The notes under the pieces are model-generated. The model searched no databases and was not told the DNA's origin. It worked only from the letters and a program-made list of their open reading frames with translations. Positions 40,701-47,090 of a stretch of 64,000 nt of DNA are shown here, piece after piece. Numbering within the stretch: position 1 is the stretch's first letter; every line of letters starts with the position of its first letter. The stretch is from Escherichia ruysiae (GTDB lineage: Bacteria; Pseudomonadota; Gammaproteobacteria; Enterobacterales; Enterobacteriaceae). The stretch lies in the NCBI RefSeq assembly GCF_031323975.1, contig NZ_JAVIWS010000001.1, positions 1,736,001-1,800,000 on the forward strand, in the 5' to 3' direction. Position numbers and translations under genes: made by a program.

Positions 40701-41184
40701 TATTGTCGGCTGGCGTATTGAGATCACCGCCCCACAAAAGCAGAGTGCCACGATCTTCTTGCCAGAATTGAGCGGTCAGTTTAGGGGTCAGCAGCTCAAC
40801 ATCTGAGGGTGTACCGGTTATCAACAGGATGCGGGTTTTACGTCCCCAGCGACGACCGTAGAGATTACGCATGGCGAGACGGATGGTGTCGACGGTGACA
40901 TTGTGGGGTGCTGATTGAACAAGTCGAGACTCGCCTTTTGGCAACTTATTGCTACACATTGCCCGGATGCGAGCCCAGCTCTGGTGAACAAGCAGCCCAG
41001 CAGTTTTACCATGGAGGACAAACATCAGGATAATTATCGCGCCAGCTAAGGCCAGACATTTCATTCCTGTGTTATGCAACCCCACATCATCCCCAAAATG
41101 CCAGATGAGCCAGGCGATTCCAGCCCCCCAGAACACGGTTGCGCCCAATTTCCCCCAGTTCCCACGCCAAAATGAACTATTCAT
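37771..41184 (-). CDS. tssM: T6SS inner-membrane protein TssM (IcmF)
   Basis: 1137 residues. Transmembrane helices are at about 12-30, 43-58 and 365-385; the cytoplasmic part lies between the second and third and a large periplasmic domain follows, which binds TssJ. At the place of the usual Walker A the sequence is LITGTPSDVE (residues 121-130), lacking the GK[ST], so this copy looks unable to bind ATP in the classical way. IcmF-related motifs with the W-rich FTWPADTEAPGVSLSW lie near the C terminus. It overlaps both neighbours by 1-4 bases. Confidence 0.95.
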   Translation of the reverse strand: MNSSFWRGNWGKLGATVFWGAGIAWLIWHFGDDVGLHNTGMKCLALAGAIIILMFVLHGKTAGLLVHQSWARIRAMCSNKLPKGESRLVQSAPHNVTVDTIRLAMRNLYGRRWGRKTRILLITGTPSDVELLTPKLTAQFWQEDRGTLLLWGGDLNTPADNIWLTALRKLRRRPVDGLVWVTSAFDQLSVPGLEQPLPVPSESAMDSLSHAISSRMEALGWKIPLYIWSLHPRAGKPEGRVVQAAGCQLPAGCCTEGLAKQLAILTPELTLQGLQQTCGEVKHNFLLRLADQLIRKPESVTAPLSAMLNPYRPLPLAGLVFSQPSASGERAVPHQWGMDKCWDALPESVRMLPAALRPVRPGIPWQKVIASVIALVMVGWGSWMGVSWRTNRGQINTANTQAAMASRQNQPLEQRLYALFELQKTLARLQYRSEHGVPWYEKAGLSQNNALLTALWPRYQEIALPLLRDAAADHLQKQVSAFNALPPGSPLREQRAKSTWEQLKLYLMLARPEHMDAAWFRSALLNNWPKRHGVKDGVWQGMAPSLLSFYAAQLVTHPEWKIHADESMVSQARSLLVRLMGVRNSESSLYQKMLSQVAHLYVDMRLEDMTGDTDAARLFSTTEIVPGMFTRQAWEQTVQPAIEKVVKARRDELDWVLTDSKRQANKSDETSPEALKNRLTDRYFADFGGAWLEFLNSLSWNQAATLSDSIDQLTLMADVRQSPLVALMNTLNVQGRTGQTGEAISDSLVKSAKNLLGDANKDAIDQSVGVHGPLDATFGPVLELMDKSRTGAQEQSLQSYLTRVTQVRLRLQQVTNAADPQAMTQTIAQTVFQGKAVDLTDTRDYGSLIAAGLGQEWSGFGRAVFVNPMEQAWQLVLTPAADSLNAQWQQAVVAEWNSAFGGSYPFNNASSDVSLPLLAKYLNVDSGRISQFLQTRLKGVLHKNGNNWVPDSINSQGLAFNPAFLNAINTLSYISDVAFTEGNAGMKFELRPGTSDGVMQTDMIIDSQKLTYVNQMPAWRSFTWPADTEAPGVSLSWISTQAGTRQYADIPGTWGWIRLLDKAEISAYPGVGSSYTLSWKAQDGRLLNYTLRSEAGEGPLALLKLRNFRLPGTIFNTVRVAASNQLASATSNAEAVD

Positions 41185-42329
41185 TTCATCTGGTTCCCTG
41201 TTGTCACTGTATTAATAAAACTTTGCTCTCCCTCAGAGGAAAGCATCAGGCTATCAACATGCTGCATATTTACGATATCGCTGACCACAGCAGCCATAAC
41301 CCACGACGAAAATGGTCCGCAGATTCCGGCATACTTTTCCAGCCAGTGTGTCTGCTCGACTTTCCAGATATCGCCATATGCTTTTGCGCAGTCCAGTAAA
41401 GTGGCAAACAAAGCCCCCCATACAGCCTTATCACCCACGATACTTTTGGTAGCACAGGCCTGAGTCTGCGTAGAAAAAAAGATATCCAGCTCATCTTTTG
41501 CTTTCACAATGTCCAGCGACATGGGTCGCAGAAGGCAAGCACCATGATGAAGCTGGTATTTGGTCGCAACATCGTCGGAGGTCAGCAGCAACGAGGCCAG
41601 AACATCGCTGTACTTATCCTGTCCCTCAGCCTGCTGAACCAGAATCAGGTCAATATCAGCCGTCGGAGACTGCAGGCGCTCAACCAGCCAAAGAAAAGAC
41701 TTTGAATGCAGGATGTGCAGTACAGAAGTGGGGCGAGGGGGAACAATATATTGCTGCCATGCACTCGCAAACGCAGCCCTCAGGGCATCCTCGTCTTCAG
41801 ATGAATCTGTCAGGAGCGTCACGCTAAATGGCAAATCAATCGGAACCCGCACCAGCGCATGGTTTACGCCTGTGAGAAAGACAGAAAATAGATCGCTCCC
41901 CTCAGGCAGAGATAGACGACGCGCCTGAAAGGTGTGCTGCTCCAGCTCAGCAGGAGCTTGCATGAAAAGGCGTGACGTGAGTGCATCAGGAAATATAACG
42001 GTGCTGTGTAACACAGCAATATTTCTTCCGGCCCATGCAGTCCACTGTTGTTGGGCATATTCGGCTTCATCCCTTTCAAACTGGTGCTTTTCACACAGGC
42101 TATTGTATCGCCATCCCCGCAGACAGATGAACATAACCCAGACCACCAGAGGGCAGGCAGCCACACACCAAAGATTAAATTGCTGCAGAGGGCCAACCAG
42201 CCCATTCACGTGCAAAACAAAAAGCAGCACACCTGTGATGAGAGCCACAATACCAATAACCAGCCATAAGAGCAGTGGAGGTTCTTCCGGCATGGGTGAT
42301 ACCGTTGATTTCTGACGTTCCCAGCTCAT
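41181..42329 (-). CDS. Two-pass membrane protein in the T6SS cluster, 382 aa
   Basis: I do not recognise a named family. Two transmembrane helices lie near residues 18-42 and 52-72, followed by about 310 residues that are probably cytoplasmic, with a balanced charge and several Trp. The sequence VTLLTDSSEDEDALRAAFASAWQQYIVP near 170 suggests an alpha/beta fold. It overlaps the tssM start by 4 bases and begins 3 bases after the PAAR gene, so it is made with them. It could be a membrane partner of PAAR or of the effector, or an accessory of the TssM complex. Confidence 0.75.
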   Translation of the reverse strand: MSWERQKSTVSPMPEEPPLLLWLVIGIVALITGVLLFVLHVNGLVGPLQQFNLWCVAACPLVVWVMFICLRGWRYNSLCEKHQFERDEAEYAQQQWTAWAGRNIAVLHSTVIFPDALTSRLFMQAPAELEQHTFQARRLSLPEGSDLFSVFLTGVNHALVRVPIDLPFSVTLLTDSSEDEDALRAAFASAWQQYIVPPRPTSVLHILHSKSFLWLVERLQSPTADIDLILVQQAEGQDKYSDVLASLLLTSDDVATKYQLHHGACLLRPMSLDIVKAKDELDIFFSTQTQACATKSIVGDKAVWGALFATLLDCAKAYGDIWKVEQTHWLEKYAGICGPFSSWVMAAVVSDIVNMQHVDSLMLSSEGEQSFINTVTTGNQMK

Positions 42330-42332
42330 TAC

Positions 42333-42599
42333 TTATCCTGTTACACAATCCGGGGCACTGGAGAGAACCTGGCAGCCACATACACAATGGCAGCCATCGA
42401 CAACAATGGCTTTGCCATCGGAAGACCATTCAGGCGATCCTTCAATAATGGCGTTAATACCATGCCCTATTATCGGACAGCTGATTTTGTCCCCAATAAG
42501 TGCAACATTTTTACCGTTAACAATCATGGTTGAAGAAACTGAGATCACTGCACCACCATGCGTGGTTTTATCGCCAAGTAACACAACACCTTTAGACAT
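42333..42599 (-). CDS. PAAR-domain spike-tip protein
   Basis: 88 residues that are a complete PAAR domain: GDKTTHGGAVISVS near 9-22, IGDKISCPIIGHGINAIIEGS near 35-55 and a final Cys/His group (DGCHCVCGC) that matches zinc coordination at the tip. It sharpens the VgrG spike and can recruit effectors. No toxin extension is attached, so any cargo must bind non-covalently. Its start lies 8 bases inside the preceding membrane-protein gene. Confidence 0.92.
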   Translation of the reverse strand: MSKGVVLLGDKTTHGGAVISVSSTMIVNGKNVALIGDKISCPIIGHGINAIIEGSPEWSSDGKAIVVDGCHCVCGCQVLSSAPDCVTG

Positions 42600-42936
42600 G
42601 ATCAGCTCGCCTTAATCTGAGTATCTTGAGTGCATTTTTATTTCCGATAAAGAATAACAGCATAGAAATTGCACCAATCAGAGTGCCCACGTGCCATGCA
42701 GGCAGTAAACATACATCGAAAGCAATTTGCACCTTGATGTTATTTTTAATTACACCATATAACCCAACCACGGAAATAAAAACGATAACAACCGGTAGTG
42801 CGGCGACCAATGCCGCAAAACCAGCCATCCCAGGAAAGAAAGAAGAAGCTATTCCGCTGAGAGCAAAGCAAAGTAAACCAAGTAGTATTCCCAACACAGA
42901 TGTCAGGCCATTAATAATACGAGCAATAGAATTCAT
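42592..42936 (-). CDS. Small hydrophobic membrane protein, 114 aa
   Basis: Three to four transmembrane helices fill most of the 114 residues (near 13-32, 38-62 and 82-97), with a basic tail LRLRRADH. I recognise no family. It overlaps the PAAR gene by 8 bases. Small membrane proteins next to effector genes can be immunity proteins for membrane-acting toxins, but no such toxin is evident; the role is open. Confidence 0.7.
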   Translation of the reverse strand: MNSIARIINGLTSVLGILLGLLCFALSGIASSFFPGMAGFAALVAALPVVIVFISVVGLYGVIKNNIKVQIAFDVCLLPAWHVGTLIGAISMLLFFIGNKNALKILRLRRADHV

Positions 42937-42971
42937 GGCATCCCCTTAAAAAATTTAATTAAATACAGAGG

Positions 42972-43225
42972 CTATAACAAAAACAGTCGTAAATTTATTA
43001 CGCAACGATCTGGCCATTTATCAAGAGGGTAAATATATATGATAGATGCCTTCTGTTTTTCCATATCCCACTCAAACACCGGATTATCAACAATAGCTCC
43101 GGCTATAACTTTGCTATGATTTTCGTCACCATATCTTCATGTAATACAACACAAAAATGAACAATCGGGGGAGGATTTTCACCTACAAGAAATAAGCATT
43201 TTACGATAAGCAATATAATTATCAC
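42972..43225 (-). pseudogene. Frameshifted small exported-protein gene
   Basis: Two adjoining minus-strand phases give one code-like protein. From GTG (complement of 43223-43225) the first phase reads MIIILLIVKCLFLVGENPPP... to VVLHE; after about 43130-43139 the reading continues in another phase as RYGDENHSKVIAGAIVDNP... to PDRCVINLRLFLL and stops at 42972. The total of 254 bases is one short of 85 codons, so a single-base deletion explains it. The N terminus resembles a signal or membrane anchor. It starts 18 bases after the preceding exported-protein gene. Its family is unknown to me. Confidence 0.6.
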
Positions 43226-43242
43226 CCAATACCGCACAGAAA

Positions 43243-43926
43243 TTAATTAAGCCGACGAAACTGAATCCATCCCTTTTTAATTTCCTGGACAACATCATCA
43301 TCGAGAAATGTAGCACATATACCGAGCTCGTCATGTACAAAAACTGTAGCTGTATAAGCAACCTCGATCCCCTCCTGCCCTTGTGGGTCTGGCTCATCAT
43401 AAGAAGGGATACCATTCTCCCGATAACCATTAGCCTTTAAATATTGATTACAATCAACTTCAAAAATGTCGTCATTAATCACTTTAAAAGGAACTATTTC
43501 ATCACGTTCCAATCTCACTATTTTTCCTGAGAACTTATCCCCAACAACAACACGATCTTTTGTATCTTCCGTTACCATCCTGATAGTATTTTTTCCGATA
43601 GAGATGTTATTTGAATTAATTTTAACATCAGCCCACCCAATTGTATTAAAGTCAGAAACAGCATTCGCATGATAATAATAAACCACAGATTTACTACCTT
43701 TAACTTGCATATAAACCTCATCATCGGCAGTATACTTAGGAGTTGGAGTCAAAATATACTCACCATTTTCTTTTTTTGGGTTATCAGCCAATACCCCGTA
43801 CTCTTTTAACACTCCTCTATCTTTATAAACCCAGTAACCATAATACAGACCATCTTTTATTTTGATGGCATTACTGAATGCAGCAACAGGAATAAACAGT
43901 GCCAAAAAGCACATTAGCCTCAACAT
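43243..43926 (-). CDS. Exported protein, probable T6SS immunity protein (copy 2)
   Basis: 227 residues with a clear signal peptide (MLRLMCFLALFIPVAAFSNA). The mature part is a beta-rich A+T-rich-encoded protein. It is a paralogue of the next gene upstream: both share TIGWA, VG-x-KFSG, an acidic IVP segment, DxFxVDCNxYxKxNGY and a C-terminal GWxxFxR. Exported small proteins directly behind a wall-acting effector gene are typically periplasmic immunity proteins. Which domain of the effector it would block is not known. Confidence 0.7.
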   Translation of the reverse strand: MLRLMCFLALFIPVAAFSNAIKIKDGLYYGYWVYKDRGVLKEYGVLADNPKKENGEYILTPTPKYTADDEVYMQVKGSKSVVYYYHANAVSDFNTIGWADVKINSNNISIGKNTIRMVTEDTKDRVVVGDKFSGKIVRLERDEIVPFKVINDDIFEVDCNQYLKANGYRENGIPSYDEPDPQGQEGIEVAYTATVFVHDELGICATFLDDDVVQEIKKGWIQFRRLN

Positions 43927-43975
43927 AAAACAACCTCCGATAAAATGACAGATGTATAATCACATGAAATACAAA

Positions 43976-44641
43976 TCAACCAATTCGTTTAAAAAGCATC
44001 CACCCATTTAAAAGTTCAATCTTGTTGTGCTTATTTACTATGTAATTACACAACCCGTTATAATTTAATAAAACACTACCGCTATAGATACGCGCGGGAT
44101 CATTTCTTTCATCTCCACTGCCATAACCTTTGTTTAATTTGAAATATTCATTACAATCGACCTTGAAGGCATCATTTTTTAGCATTTCTACAGGGACAAT
44201 CTCAATAGTATTTTTAAATTTAGCTCCAGAAAATTTAACACCTACTTTATATTTTATGGTTAAAGCACTATCACCAAAAGTAGTATCATAAAAATCTTTT
44301 ATGGTTGGATTATTAATTATTAACATTTTTTTATTTGCATGGATATTTGCCCATCCAATAGTTGGCCCGCCTTCAGTTTCGTCGTGCTCATAAAAAACAA
44401 TACTGGAATCATTACCTATTACTATATAAACTGCATCATTAGACTGAAAATTAGTTATATTTTTTAAGTAAAAAGCCCCATCAATTTTATGAACATCCCC
44501 TACAGCACCTGGTACAATTTTATAATTGTCATTGGGACCATATGCCCATTCAAGATGGTACACACCGGGAGCTAAAGAAAGATCATTTGCACTCGAACAA
44601 AAAGGCACAAGAAACAGAAAAATCACTAAAAATGCTTTCAT
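43976..44641 (-). CDS. Exported protein, probable T6SS immunity protein (copy 1)
   Basis: 221 residues with signal peptide MKAFLVIFLFLVPFCSSA. It is related along its full length to the following gene (shared TIGWA, KFSG, DAFKVDCNEYFKLN, GWMLFKRI). Its start overlaps the stop of the 634-residue effector gene by 4 bases (ATGA), the tight coupling expected for effector and cognate immunity. The DNA is very A+T-rich compared with the core T6SS genes. Function is inferred from position, export and duplication. Confidence 0.75.
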   Translation of the reverse strand: MKAFLVIFLFLVPFCSSANDLSLAPGVYHLEWAYGPNDNYKIVPGAVGDVHKIDGAFYLKNITNFQSNDAVYIVIGNDSSIVFYEHDETEGGPTIGWANIHANKKMLIINNPTIKDFYDTTFGDSALTIKYKVGVKFSGAKFKNTIEIVPVEMLKNDAFKVDCNEYFKLNKGYGSGDERNDPARIYSGSVLLNYNGLCNYIVNKHNKIELLNGWMLFKRIG

Positions 44642-46542
44642 TGTATAATCTCCACATGGAATGCTGGTTCACCATGATATTTGAATGGACTTATGTATTT
44701 CATTTTATTTGGGTTATCTTTAACATATTTTTCAAGTGCTTTATCAAAAGCACGCTGTAAACTTTCTAGTAGTGATTTTTTACTTATATCAAATACATTG
44801 TGCCGTGCATAAAACTCAAGAGATACACAGTGCCTTGAAACAAAATGACCATTATTTTGTAAAGATTTAACTTTATCGATCATCGCATTCTTAACTTGGT
44901 CTTTTTTGGCAACATCTATCCCACCTGCATTTACTCCGGCCTGAATGACGTCCTTCCCAGGTTGACGATAATAATCAAGCTGTGATTTTATACCTTTATC
45001 GTGCATATTGTCATACATAGCATTCACCTGTTTTTCAACAGTGCGTAATGTACTTGTAATCGTAATATAATGTACCCCTGCAGACCTCATTATTCCTTTT
45101 ATAATATCAATAGAATACTTAGAAACTAATTTCTTTAAACTTTCCTCCATATTTGGATCAAATTTAACCACTGGTTCAAAATCATTAATAACAGATATTT
45201 TTTTTGCTCCCCCTCCAGAAGAAGTCTGATGCTTCTCTGGAGCATGTTTAATCCTACTGACAACAGACTTGTCCGTTGACGTTGTTTTAATATGAATTAT
45301 ATTACTTTTCTTTTCAGAGTCTGCTGACTTGCTTCCCTTTGGTAATACTATATGGCTTCTCGAATATTCAATTGCCGCTTTAACATTGGCATTCTCTATC
45401 CCAACACTTCTCATAATCTCTTTTTTGGTCTGCTCTGTAATATATCTGCTAATATAACCATGATTATGGTCACCATCTGGAATTTTTAGTTTCACTCCGA
45501 CTCTTAACATGTTCACGTTATGAATTTTATTAATCCTTGCCAGTTTCTCCACTGACACGCCACAATACTTTGCTATTGCAGATAAGGTGTCACCTTTTTT
45601 AACGAGATACGTTTGAACTTCAGGCGTTTCATTTGTATTTTTAACGCCAGCCACTTTAGCTAATTGTTTATAATTATCTGAAAGGATAGTGAACACAATT
45701 TCTGAACCTGCTATAGCATTCACGGACTCAGTCATTCCATCCGCATCAGTTACCCCTTTTATAAAAACAAGAGACTTCTCATCGTCTGACACTAAGTTTG
45801 GGCATATTGAACAGGGAAATGGAGAAATTGCAGCAATATAATGTTTATTTTTAAAAGGTGTATTACCCACAGTTGACAACTTAAATTTAGTATTGACCTC
45901 ACTATCTTTAAGTAATCCTTCAACAACTGATAAATGGTCCATTATATAAATAGCCCATTTCTGCCCATCTTTACTTTTCTTTCCGATACCCGCATTATAT
46001 TGATCTAATTTATGAGCACCATCATGATGTAGCAAATAAAGCCATTCCCAGTATTCACTTTGATCTGATGTGTAGTACTTCATCACCTTAGACTTGTTAA
46101 ATAAAAAAGAATAAATTAGTGCATAACACCCCTTCTCAGCATCAAAGACATCTGTATCTTTAATAACGAGCTGAAAACCGAGAATGTCTATAGAGTGTTT
46201 TGACAAGTCCTTTAAAAAATCATGCGTTCCTTGTGCCAGACCAGCAGCACTCGTGGTCCCTGCTGCCGCATCCGGGTTAAATCCACATTCAACTTTAGCC
46301 GTTAATAATATATATGATATCTCTTTATAATTTAATCTATAGCGAACAGCTATAGTAATTATCATATCTATAATAGCATCCTGGACTTCTTTATCAGCAT
46401 CACCTGTTATACGACTATTCCCTCTTAGTTTTCGCGATGTTTCAATATATGGGTAGCGTAATATTAAAGAGTTTTCTTTAATCTGACTATCCAAATATGC
46501 TTTTCCTTTTCTGGTGTTTAAATACGCATATAAATCAGACAT
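44638..46542 (-). CDS. Predicted T6SS cell-wall effector: SLT/lysozyme-like, LysM and M15-like peptidase
   Basis: 634 residues, no signal peptide. Residues 60-190 look like a lytic transglycosylase/lysozyme fold: LLTAKVECGFNPDA with candidate catalytic Glu85, AAGLAQGTHDF at 99-109, and QYNAG at 181-185, matching the SLT pattern E-S-x-FNP, GLxQ and YNAG. A LysM domain is at 309-355 (TYLVKKGDTLSAIAKYCGVS, ending LRVGVKLKIP). After a Ser/Lys-rich linker (400-450) residues 490-631 recall an M15/DD-peptidase: ITSTLRTVEKQV, then SRH (H571), FDIS (D585) and FHVE (H629), a possible zinc triad. It lies two genes behind vgrG and is coupled to a likely immunity gene. Two hydrolases would cut glycan and peptide of the target wall. 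Domain calls are by eye. Confidence 0.72.
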   Translation of the reverse strand: MSDLYAYLNTRKGKAYLDSQIKENSLILRYPYIETSRKLRGNSRITGDADKEVQDAIIDMIITIAVRYRLNYKEISYILLTAKVECGFNPDAAAGTTSAAGLAQGTHDFLKDLSKHSIDILGFQLVIKDTDVFDAEKGCYALIYSFLFNKSKVMKYYTSDQSEYWEWLYLLHHDGAHKLDQYNAGIGKKSKDGQKWAIYIMDHLSVVEGLLKDSEVNTKFKLSTVGNTPFKNKHYIAAISPFPCSICPNLVSDDEKSLVFIKGVTDADGMTESVNAIAGSEIVFTILSDNYKQLAKVAGVKNTNETPEVQTYLVKKGDTLSAIAKYCGVSVEKLARINKIHNVNMLRVGVKLKIPDGDHNHGYISRYITEQTKKEIMRSVGIENANVKAAIEYSRSHIVLPKGSKSADSEKKSNIIHIKTTSTDKSVVSRIKHAPEKHQTSSGGGAKKISVINDFEPVVKFDPNMEESLKKLVSKYSIDIIKGIMRSAGVHYITITSTLRTVEKQVNAMYDNMHDKGIKSQLDYYRQPGKDVIQAGVNAGGIDVAKKDQVKNAMIDKVKSLQNNGHFVSRHCVSLEFYARHNVFDISKKSLLESLQRAFDKALEKYVKDNPNKMKYISPFKYHGEPAFHVEIIQ

Positions 46543-46550
46543 ATTACACC

Positions 46551-47090
46551 TCAGGGATTGCTAATAAAATCTAAATATGTAAAGTCGTTTTGCCCTGTAA
46601 GTTCTCGCTTTCTGAGCTCAGAAAGTTTTCGGCCTGTAATAAACCGCCCTGTAAGATCAAAAAATGGCGCGTCGACATAGGACAACAATGAGCCATTTAC
46701 AGTCTCTTCTTCGGTCAAACCAAGCTGATATCCGATAACGATGCTTTCATTGTCATAGCAGCTCATTGTAAATGGAGCCCAATCACCAGGCTCAACTACA
46801 TTGTTAAAAGTATAGCCCTGTTTCTCCAGGAGCTTTTTCTGGTCATCTGGAATGTATGGCAAATGAAACACTTTATTATCCCTACCATTTTTTATTTCCA
46901 GTTGATAATTTTTGCATCTGTTGTCATCTGTAAAGATAGGTTCTGCCTGGCACTGAGCACTGACCGTTATCAGAGCAGGGCCACACTGCATTTGAGCTGT
47001 TTTGTTACTCCATTCATCACCAGCAAAACAACTAAACGGGATCAACCAAATCAATAATAAGAATCTGAACTTATAATTAACGTTACTCAT
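46551..47090 (-). CDS. Exported Cys-containing protein overlapping vgrG, 179 aa
   Basis: From ATG (complement of 47088-47090, with GAGGG upstream) it has a signal peptide ending SCFA-GD. The mature part has several Cys (MQCGPA, SAQCQAEP, NRCKN, MSCYD) that could form disulphides in the periplasm. I recognise no family. It starts inside the vgrG stop and ends 8 bases before the effector gene. An exported protein here could be an immunity protein; an adaptor would normally stay in the cytoplasm. The longer frame of 193 residues runs into vgrG and lacks a better start. Confidence 0.65.
   Translation of the reverse strand: MSNVNYKFRFLLLIWLIPFSCFAGDEWSNKTAQMQCGPALITVSAQCQAEPIFTDDNRCKNYQLEIKNGRDNKVFHLPYIPDDQKKLLEKQGYTFNNVVEPGDWAPFTMSCYDNESIVIGYQLGLTEEETVNGSLLSYVDAPFFDLTGRFITGRKLSELRKRELTGQNDFTYLDFISNP

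Noticed and set aside
43179..43430. 83-codon minus-strand frame overlapping the second immunity-like gene.
   Set aside because: Its composition is that of a shadow frame and it overlaps a gene with signal peptide and a paralogue.
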